7,675 bases of DNA. It comes from an uncultured Bacilli bacterium. Lineage in GTDB: Bacteria > Bacillota_I > Bacilli_A > RF39 > UBA660. Below, in pieces: positions 1-4,942 of this stretch (positions are counted from its first letter, which is position 1; every line of letters begins with the position of its first letter). Location of the stretch: the NCBI GenBank assembly GCA_944358665.1, contig CALVRP010000097.1, positions 1-7,675 on the forward strand. The letters run 5' to 3'. The translations under genes and the position numbers were made by a program. The notes below the pieces were generated by a model that was not told the DNA's origin, ran no database searches, and saw only the letters and a list, made by a program, of their open reading frames with translations.

Positions 1-1616
1 CTGATTTTATTAGCGCTATCAATATTATCAGTAACAATAATATTTCCTAGTTGATTGGCTATAATTTCATCATAATCAGCTTTATTTTGAACTAAATCTT
101 TAGCAATACCCACATAACCTTTTTCACCATTTATTTTACTTAAAGTACTACTATCAATGTTTTTTCCTTTAATAATATTAAGCGGGAAAAATGTCGCTCT
201 GCCAATATTTTTCAAATAACTAATTGCTTCTTTCGCACATACTTCATTGTCAACTATAATATAATTACTAGCGTAACCTAAAGCGGTCATAATCGCATTA
301 CTGTATTCTTCTTTAGTTTCAATTAAATTACCTAACACATCATGAATACCCCTTAATTTAGGATTTTCCAAAACTGCTTTAACAGCTTTAGGTAAAGTAC
401 CACCGTTTTCAATACTATTAGTTAAATTATCTCTTCTTATTTTTAAATTATTTTGTTTCCTAATTTCACCTGTTAAAGCAAATTCTAATTTGTTTTTTTC
501 ACGCTTTAAATCATTAATAACTTTTTCTAATTTGCTTTCTTTTTCTTCTAAATTACTGGTTTGTTTATTTAAATTAATAACATCCGTTTCAATATTATTA
601 ATTTCATTTTTAATTTGTAACTGTCTCTCTTTTAAATCAAGTAAATTCTGATGAATCTTAGCATCACCAACTTGATATTTTTGTCTTTCTGTAATAATAT
701 TCTTTTGACCATTTAATTTTTCAACTTTAGCCGTCAAATCTAAAATACTACTTTGCATACTTCTGATTTCATCATCTATTTTTGTTACTTTATTTTTAAA
801 CTTCTCTATTTCCGCTTCATTTTGCATATTAATAGTATTTAATTTTAAAAGTTCATTATTTAAAAGCTCTATTTTTTCTTTACCAGTTTGATACTCATAA
901 TTTATATTCGTAATTTCTTCCGTTATTAAAGCAATTTCAATACTTTCTAATTCTTCTTTATATTTTTTGTAACTTAAAGCTTTTTCTTTGGCTTGCTTTA
1001 ACGGTTCTAATTGATTTTCTAGTTCCCGAACAATATCATTAACTCTATTTATGTTATCATTAGTTTTATCTAATTTTCTCAAAGCTTCTTCTTTTCTTCT
1101 TTTATACTTTAAAACACCAGCCGCTTCTTCTATTATTACCCTTCTATCACTAGGTTTACTACTAATAATACTTTCAATTTTTCCTTGTGAAATGATATTA
1201 AAACTTTCTTTAGCAATACCACTATCTAAAAGTAAATTACTAATATCTTTTAAACGTACTTTATTTCCATTTAAAAAATATTCGTTAGTTCCATCACGAT
1301 ATACTCTTCTTTTAATTTCAACCTCATCATATTCTAAAGGCAAAAAATGATCTGTATTATCAAAAATTAAAGAAACTGAGGCCACGTTCATAGGATTTCT
1401 ACTTTTACTCCCCGAGAAAATAACATCACTCATCGTTCCATCACCACGAAGCGATTTAACTGATTGTTCTCCAAGAACCCATCTAACAGCATCAACAACA
1501 TTACTTTTTCCTGAACCATTAGGCCCAACAATTCCTGTAATGCCTTTGCCGAGTTCAATACTTATTTTTTCGGCAAATGATTTAAATCCTTGTGCTTTTA
1601 TCTCCTTTAAGTACAT
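1..1616 (-). CDS. smc: Chromosome segregation ATPase SMC, N-terminal part (3' end cut by window edge)
   Basis: SMC is the ATPase subunit of the SMC-ScpAB condensin, which loops and separates sister chromosomes on the nucleoid. The visible 538 codons hold the N-terminal half of the ATPase head: Walker A GPNGSGKS at residues 31-38, a Q-loop in IISQGKIESI (Gln144), and the conserved IEEAAGVLKYKRRKEEAL segment at about 162-179. Next comes a long Lys/Glu/Leu-rich coiled coil (about 170-410), then the hinge domain from about 415, including GRATFFPLNII. The frame is still open at base 1, inside the hinge. Family members are about 1,180 residues long, so the second coiled-coil arm, signature motif and Walker B lie outside. 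The start is the ATG at 1616, with GGTG five bases upstream; an in-frame ATG at 1634 lacks a ribosome site. The gene has its own promoter-like sequence and is separated by a terminator from the upstream gene. Identification is near certain. Confidence 0.97.
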   Translation of the reverse strand, partial: MYLKEIKAQGFKSFAEKISIELGKGITGIVGPNGSGKSNVVDAVRWVLGEQSVKSLRGDGTMSDVIFSGSKSRNPMNVASVSLIFDNTDHFLPLEYDEVEIKRRVYRDGTNEYFLNGNKVRLKDISNLLLDSGIAKESFNIISQGKIESIISSKPSDRRVIIEEAAGVLKYKRRKEEALRKLDKTNDNINRVNDIVRELENQLEPLKQAKEKALSYKKYKEELESIEIALITEEITNINYEYQTGKEKIELLNNELLKLNTINMQNEAEIEKFKNKVTKIDDEIRSMQSSILDLTAKVEKLNGQKNIITERQKYQVGDAKIHQNLLDLKERQLQIKNEINNIETDVINLNKQTSNLEEKESKLEKVINDLKREKNKLEFALTGEIRKQNNLKIRRDNLTNSIENGGTLPKAVKAVLENPKLRGIHDVLGNLIETKEEYSNAIMTALGYASNYIIVDNEVCAKEAISYLKNIGRATFFPLNIIKGKNIDSSTLSKINGEKGYVGIAKDLVQNKADYDEIIANQLGNIIVTDNIDSANKI

Positions 1617-1632
1617 ATTATCACCATTATTC

Positions 1633-1661
1633 ATTATACATTAATTTTAGCGTTTACGCAA
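1633..1661 (-). promoter_or_regulatory. Putative sigma-A promoter of smc
   Basis: On the minus strand a perfect -10 box TATAAT (1638-1633) lies 17 bases downstream of TTGCGT (1661-1656), which matches only the TTG half of the consensus -35. The expected start of transcription, about 7 bases after the -10 box, falls next to the GGTG ribosome site, so the leader would be only about 10 bases long. The site sits directly downstream of a terminator, which fits independent expression of smc. This is a prediction from sequence only. Confidence 0.55.
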
Positions 1662-1662
1662 A

Positions 1663-1697
1663 TAAAAACCAGCCCTTAATTAATTAAAAGGTTGGTT
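1663..1697 (-). terminator. Rho-independent terminator after the second paralogue
   Basis: On the minus strand the arm AACCAACCTTT (1697-1687) pairs with AAGGGCTGGTT (1677-1667). This gives about ten pairs with one A-C mismatch and one G-U pair, around a 9-base AT loop. The U tract is TTTTT (1668-1664), followed by ATTT. The hairpin contains the stop codon of the preceding gene (TAA, 1678-1676), so it ends that transcript just before the smc promoter. Confidence 0.7.
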
Positions 1698-2209
1698 AAA
1701 ATATCAATAAATTTTTCTCCTAAATCTTTAATAGAATATAATTTATCTTTAAAAAAGTTATTTTTCGTATTTTCATTATTAACAATAATTAAATATTGAT
1801 CTTTAATCTTTTTAATTTCAACATCACTGGTATATCTATTATATTTTTTTAAAGTACCTTCAAGTTCTTCTTCGTTTATTGTTCCATATAAATATAGTTT
1901 CCCATTGTTAACAGAAACACTACCAGGAACAAATTGCCTCATAAATTTTTTAGAATATTCATAATTACAAATAACATTATTTAATCTTTTTTTACCAAAA
2001 GTTTTTTTTAGTTTTTTAATATTAGCCTTTTTTCTTCTACCACTAAATGAAAGTTTACTTTTAACACCTTTTTTATTATTTTCTAGTAAAAAACAAGTTA
2101 AAATTTTATCATTTTTATTTATTTCATCTAAAATTTTTTCTTTTTCAATACCAATACCTAGTAAACTCCCATCCATTTTTTTAACAATTTTTAATAATTC
2201 TTTATCCAT
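1676..2209 (-). CDS. Conserved hypothetical protein, Rossmann/methyltransferase-like fold (paralogue of the gene at 2247-2729)
   Basis: I do not recognise this 177-residue, Lys/Asn-rich soluble protein. It has no signal peptide or membrane segment. It is a diverged copy of the gene immediately upstream: both keep a helix, a short hydrophobic strand (SLLGIGI here), a helix, a strand ending in acidic residues (CFLLENN), an ICNY strand, a PG(K/S) turn, a G(K/R)LYLYG strand and a YTS segment. By eye about one-third of residues match. That strand-helix order resembles a class I SAM-dependent methyltransferase core, but the glycine-rich motif I is degenerate, so activity is doubtful. I chose the ATG at 2209 because AGGTG lies six bases upstream; a GTG at 2218 in the same frame would overlap that site. 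A promoter-like block precedes it and a terminator overlaps its stop. Fold assignment is inference; the gene itself is well supported by the conserved paralogue. Confidence 0.85.
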   Translation of the reverse strand: MDKELLKIVKKMDGSLLGIGIEKEKILDEINKNDKILTCFLLENNKKGVKSKLSFSGRRKKANIKKLKKTFGKKRLNNVICNYEYSKKFMRQFVPGSVSVNNGKLYLYGTINEEELEGTLKKYNRYTSDVEIKKIKDQYLIIVNNENTKNNFFKDKLYSIKDLGEKFIDILTNLLIN

Positions 2210-2243
2210 AAACAACACCTTTTATTATTATACAATATTTTTA
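2205..2243 (-). repeat. 39-bp upstream/start block, copy 1 of a direct repeat
   Basis: This stretch runs from upstream of the -10 box through the ribosome site and first codons. It matches 2725-2763 at 36 of 39 positions with no gaps. It appears to have been kept when the gene was duplicated. Confidence 0.8.
2216..2220 (-). promoter_or_regulatory. Ribosome binding site AGGTG deciding the start at 2209
   Basis: AGGTG on the minus strand (2220-2216) lies six bases before ATG 2209-2207. The alternative GTG start at 2218 is part of this same site, which argues for the ATG. The paralogue upstream has the identical arrangement. Confidence 0.75.
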
Positions 2244-2255
2244 AAACTATTTAAA
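2227..2255 (-). promoter_or_regulatory. Putative promoter of the second paralogue
   Basis: A perfect TATAAT (2232-2227) follows a TTTAAA -35-like hexamer (2255-2250, four of six consensus bases) at 17-base spacing. The -35 region overlaps the last codons and stop of the preceding paralogue. Transcription would begin next to AGGTG, giving a leader of roughly 11 bases. The prediction is helped by conservation of the -10 region in front of the other copy, but AT-rich sequence produces TATAAT easily. Confidence 0.5.
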
Positions 2256-2729
2256 GATTCCCAAAAAATCTACAAAAGAGAAAACACCATAATCATCATT
2301 ATAAGGCTCCGATTTATATTTTCTTTTAGATCCAATAATAAGTAAATCGCCATCTGTACATTTAATATCTTCTATATTACTGGTATAATAGCTACATTTT
2401 TCTTCAATATCACTAATTTCATCTTTAGTCATATAACCATATAAGTATAATCTACCATCTAAGTAAAACTTACCAGGAATGATATCAAATATCCCTTTAT
2501 TAGTATTATAATTACAAATAATATCTCTTATTTTATTTTTATCTAATAATTTTTCAAGTTTTTTTAAAGTAATAATTTTTTTCTTATTAGTAAATAATTT
2601 ATTGTCTTCTAATAAATAACACCTACTAACTTCTTTATTTATTTTTTCAATAACACTTTTATATTGTAAACCTGTTATTAACACATTTCCTCCAATGTAA
2701 TCAATATACTCCTTCAATTCATTTTCCAT
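2247..2729 (-). CDS. Conserved hypothetical protein, Rossmann/methyltransferase-like fold (paralogue of the gene at 1676-2209)
   Basis: This 160-residue protein is of unknown function and has no signal peptide or membrane span. It shares its layout with its downstream paralogue: N-terminal helix, hydrophobic strand (GGNVLITGL, residues about 13-21), helix, strand CYLLEDN, Lys-rich helix, strand IRDIICNYN, IIPGKF turn, strand GRLYLYGYM, helix, then YYTSNIEDIK and a final hydrophobic strand DLLIIGS. The order of elements suggests a class I methyltransferase-like core without a standard GxGxG motif; this is inference. It is shorter than its sister by about 17 residues, partly from a deletion after the LLEDN strand. 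The ATG at 2729 is chosen because AGGTG ends six bases upstream; a GTG at 2738 in frame sits inside that site. Stop TAG is 37 bases before the next gene's start, with no terminator between them, so both promoters may feed the downstream copy. Confidence 0.85.
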   Translation of the reverse strand: MENELKEYIDYIGGNVLITGLQYKSVIEKINKEVSRCYLLEDNKLFTNKKKIITLKKLEKLLDKNKIRDIICNYNTNKGIFDIIPGKFYLDGRLYLYGYMTKDEISDIEEKCSYYTSNIEDIKCTDGDLLIIGSKRKYKSEPYNDDYGVFSFVDFLGIFK

Positions 2730-2735
2730 AAACAA

Positions 2736-2740
2736 CACCT
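2736..2740 (-). promoter_or_regulatory. Ribosome binding site AGGTG deciding the start at 2729
   Basis: AGGTG (2740-2736) lies six bases before ATG 2729-2727. It overlaps the alternative in-frame GTG at 2738, so the longer reading is unlikely. The arrangement is identical to that of the paralogue. Confidence 0.75.
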
Positions 2741-2746
2741 ATAATT

Positions 2747-2752
2747 ATTATA
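2747..2752 (-). promoter_or_regulatory. Putative -10 box of the first paralogue
   Basis: TATAAT (2752-2747) lies seven bases before the GGTG of the ribosome site, as for the downstream paralogue and smc. No convincing -35 hexamer is present at 16-18 bases; that region falls in the relic gene sequence beginning near 2765. The box also lies in an AT inverted repeat with seven-base arms (AATTATT / AATAATT) around GTAT, which may be chance. Confidence 0.45.
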
Positions 2753-2758
2753 CAATAA

Positions 2759-2893
2759 TTTTACAAAAAAAGCACTGAGCAAATAGCTAAAAACTTACTT
2801 ATCAAAGGTATTGAAGATAACATAATAATAGAAACCACTGGAATTACTAAAGCAAAACTTGATGAAATTAAATCTAAAATTGCAGAAAAATAA
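2759..2893 (+). pseudogene. Relic of the C-terminus of an Rpn / PD-(D/E)XK nuclease family protein
   Basis: This is the only plus-strand coding trace in the window. The frame opens after TAA 2756-2758 and ends at TAA 2891-2893, giving about 44 codons with no start codon or ribosome site. From 2771 it reads STEQIAKNLLIKGIEDNI, then IIETTGITKAKLDEIKSKI. This matches the usual tail of Rpn 'recombination-promoting nuclease / putative transposase' proteins: a helix of the IA(K/R)xxLxxG type, a short link, then (I/V)xxxTGLxxxE(I/L)xxL. The nuclease domain is absent, and the sequence upstream is replaced by the promoter of the minus-strand paralogue. It is therefore most likely a remnant left by an insertion and deletion. 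The family assignment is from memory of the tail pattern and is moderately certain. Confidence 0.55.
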
Positions 2894-2915
2894 TATTTAT
2901 TTACTAATTATTTTA

Positions 2916-2947
2916 TTATAAAAAGGAAGTCTTAATTGGCTTCCTTT
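2916..2947 (-). terminator. Rho-independent terminator of the tad-murC operon
   Basis: On the minus strand AAAGGAAG (2947-2940) pairs perfectly with CTTCCTTT (2929-2922) around a 10-base loop. The stem runs straight into a T run ending at 2920, followed by ATAAT. The loop contains the murC stop codon (TAA, 2934-2932), so the last murC codons form the left arm. The stem is only moderately GC-rich but perfect. Confidence 0.8.
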
Positions 2948-4230
2948 AATTTTATATAATCCTTTTCTAATGCAGAAATATCATTTGGACTCATAAAAAT
3001 TAAAACAGTATTTTCATAAGTTAGTAACTTTTTAGCATCATTTATATTTATCTTTTCAGCATTTGGTATTTCTTTTATTAAATCATCACTAGATATATTA
3101 TAGTCTTCTTTTTTCTCTCTAGCTGGATGAATATCAATAATATAAGATTTATAATTGGATAAAATTTGGATATAGTCATCTTTAAAAGTTTGCGTCCGAC
3201 TATAAGTATGTGGCTGAAATACTATAACAATATCTTTATCTGGATATTTTTGATGGGCTGCTTTAATGGTAGCTTTTATTTCCGCTGGATGATGGGCATA
3301 ATCATTAATAACAATATTCGTTCCTACTTCCGTTTCATTAAACCGTCTTTTTGCACCATTAAATGTTTTTAATTCCCTAGCAACATCCTTTGCTTCAAAT
3401 CTTTCATAATAACAAAAACCAATAACTGCTAAAGCATTTAAAAGTTGATGCTTACCATATAAAGGTAAATCAAAATGCCCATAGTAATTATCTTCAATAA
3501 AAACATCAAAAACAATACCATTTTTTGTATATATAACATTTTTTGCAATAATGTCATTATCTTCATCCATTCCATAGTAGAAAATTGAACCTTCGATTTC
3601 TAAACTATGAGTATATGGATCATCGCCACAAGCAATTACCATTTTATCAGCTGATTTAGCATATTCTTCATAGGCATTAATAACATCATTAATATCTTCA
3701 AAATAATCAGAATGATCATAATCAATGTTTGTAATAATAGCATAATCAGGTTTATATTCTAGAAAATGTCTTTTATATTCACAAGCTTCCAAAACAAACC
3801 ACTTATTTTCTTTACTAGCAAAGCCCGTTCCATCACCTATTAAATAATTAGCGCCTACTAAGTTGTTTAAAACATGAGCCATCATAGAACTAGTTGTTGT
3901 TTTACCATGACAACCAGCAATGGTTATTAGTTGAAACATTTTAGTTATTTTTTTAACCATTTCTTGATATGTATAAATAGTAAGTTCTTGTTTTAACGCT
4001 TCAGCAACCTCCTCATGGTCATCTTCAAAGCTTCCACCTCTAACAATATACATATCTTTTTTAATATTATTTTTATTAAATGGTAAGATTTTGATATTCC
4101 TTTGCTTTAGCCCTTCTTCTGTAAAACATTCTTCCTCTATATCGCTTCCCATAACCTCATAGCCAAGATCATGAAGAACACAGGCTAAAGCACTCATTCC
4201 TGAACCTTTAATTCCAATAAAGTAAAACAT
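2932..4230 (-). CDS. murC: UDP-N-acetylmuramate--L-alanine ligase MurC
   Basis: MurC joins L-alanine to UDP-N-acetylmuramic acid using ATP, the first step of stem-peptide synthesis in the cytoplasm. At 432 residues it is of normal length. The three Mur ligase domains are clear. The N-terminal UDP-binding domain has GIKGSGMSALA (6-16). The central ATPase has the P-loop GCHGKTTTSS (106-115), EACEYKRHF (148-156) and ITNIDYDHSDYF (166-177), a form typical of Bacillota MurC. The C-terminal domain has NDYAHHPAEI (309-318) and QPHTYSRT (339-346). Near the end, the usual MGAGDI motif reads MSPNDI (413-418), a deviation in an otherwise standard enzyme. The ATG at 4230 follows an AGGGGG ribosome site that overlaps the stop of the tadC-like gene, ten bases away, so murC is the last gene of that operon. 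A terminator covers its stop codon. Confidence 0.97.
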   Translation of the reverse strand: MFYFIGIKGSGMSALACVLHDLGYEVMGSDIEEECFTEEGLKQRNIKILPFNKNNIKKDMYIVRGGSFEDDHEEVAEALKQELTIYTYQEMVKKITKMFQLITIAGCHGKTTTSSMMAHVLNNLVGANYLIGDGTGFASKENKWFVLEACEYKRHFLEYKPDYAIITNIDYDHSDYFEDINDVINAYEEYAKSADKMVIACGDDPYTHSLEIEGSIFYYGMDEDNDIIAKNVIYTKNGIVFDVFIEDNYYGHFDLPLYGKHQLLNALAVIGFCYYERFEAKDVARELKTFNGAKRRFNETEVGTNIVINDYAHHPAEIKATIKAAHQKYPDKDIVIVFQPHTYSRTQTFKDDYIQILSNYKSYIIDIHPAREKKEDYNISSDDLIKEIPNAEKININDAKKLLTYENTVLIFMSPNDISALEKDYIKLKEAN

Positions 4231-4240
4231 ACTCTTCCCC

Positions 4241-4942
4241 CTAACTTATAAAATCAATTAAATATGGTCCTAATATTAAAATCATTATTAACGGTACAAT
4301 AAATATAACCGATATAATACTAACTTTATTAGGTATTTTATTTATTTTGCCCTTAATATCTAATATTTTCTTTTCTCTTAAAAAATCTATTTGATTATAC
4401 ATCGTTTCCAATATACTATTACCAAATTGACTTGTTTGCGTAATATTTAAAATAATATTATTAATAGATTCTGACGGAATTCTTTTTTTCATATCTTCCA
4501 AAGCTTCCATTAAACTTTTACCAAAGTCCATTTCAAATAAAGCTTTTTTAAATTCATCAGAAATCTCACTATCAACATTATCACAAGTAACCCTTAAAGA
4601 CTGTTCTAAATTACGTCCTGATTTTAAAGTAAGTGTTAAAATCTCAAAAAACTGTAATGCTTGATAATCCAGTTTTTCAATTCTTTTTTTTACGGGTAAA
4701 GAAATTAGAAAATAATAAAAGGCATAATAATATATTATAGTGATAAAAGGAGCGTAAATATAACCATTTTTGAAAATTATTAGTGCTAAAACAAAAACTA
4801 AAATCGTTGTAATAATTCTTAAATTTAAAAATGTTTCAGTGTCTATTTTGGCATCGTTTCCTAATGAAAGTATTTTTTTATCAATTTCTTTTATATCTTT
4901 TTCACGATATAACTTGCGAATAAATTTATTTTGATTATTCAT
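4241..4942 (-). CDS. tadC: TadC-like type II secretion F domain membrane protein (Tad/Flp pilus platform)
   Basis: This 233-residue inner-membrane protein carries a T2SSF (GspF-like) cytoplasmic domain. In Tad/Flp systems TadB and TadC form the membrane platform on which the CpaF-type ATPase drives pilus assembly. About 40 charged residues precede two membrane spans (about 41-58 and 62-82). The T2SSF helical domain follows at about 90-200: FFEILTLTLKSGRNLEQSL, then FKKALFEMDFGKSLMEAL and TQTSQFGNSILETM. One C-terminal span lies at about 207-229. It is shorter than many TadC proteins (around 300 residues) and ends right after its last span, which would place the C-terminus outside. The ATG shares its A with the TAA of the tadB-like gene (TAATG), with GGTG five bases upstream, so translational coupling is expected. 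The symbol is assigned by position and domain; either platform protein could be labelled TadB or TadC. Confidence 0.88.
   Translation of the reverse strand: MNNQNKFIRKLYREKDIKEIDKKILSLGNDAKIDTETFLNLRIITTILVFVLALIIFKNGYIYAPFITIIYYYAFYYFLISLPVKKRIEKLDYQALQFFEILTLTLKSGRNLEQSLRVTCDNVDSEISDEFKKALFEMDFGKSLMEALEDMKKRIPSESINNIILNITQTSQFGNSILETMYNQIDFLREKKILDIKGKINKIPNKVSIISVIFIVPLIMILILGPYLIDFIS

Larger units (their letters stand above)
2725..2763 (-). repeat. 39-bp upstream/start block, copy 2 of a direct repeat
   Basis: This block is the partner of 2205-2243 (36 of 39 identical). Its outer edge, near 2763-2764, coincides with the start of the plus-strand gene relic, which suggests an old rearrangement junction here. 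Confidence 0.8.

Noticed and set aside
1051..1350. Plus-strand open frame of 99 codons
   Set aside because: It lies entirely opposite the SMC head region, which has strong family motifs. Its Leu/Ser-rich translation is the antisense of Lys/Glu-rich coding.
1617..1634. Longer smc start at ATG 1634 (six extra residues)
   Set aside because: There is no ribosome site before it, and the -10 box would overlap the start codon. The ATG at 1616 has GGTG at good spacing and begins with the canonical MYLKxIxxxGFKSF pattern.
1650..1659. Short palindrome GCGTTTACGC as a separate regulatory hairpin
   Set aside because: A four-base stem with a two-base loop is too small to form a credible structure, and it falls inside the spacer of the predicted smc promoter.
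1676..2738. The two small tandem genes as a toxin-antitoxin pair
   Set aside because: They are similar to each other in sequence and layout, each has its own promoter, and neither resembles a known toxin or antitoxin. Duplication explains them better.
2743..2763. Inverted repeat around the -10 box of the first paralogue as an operator
   Set aside because: The arms are pure A/T and the symmetry is lost in the otherwise nearly identical block of the sister gene. Chance in AT-rich DNA is the simpler explanation.
3166..3372. Plus-strand open frame of 68 codons
   Set aside because: It lies antisense to the conserved C-terminal domain of murC (QPHTYSRT and NDYAHHP region), with no sign of independent coding.
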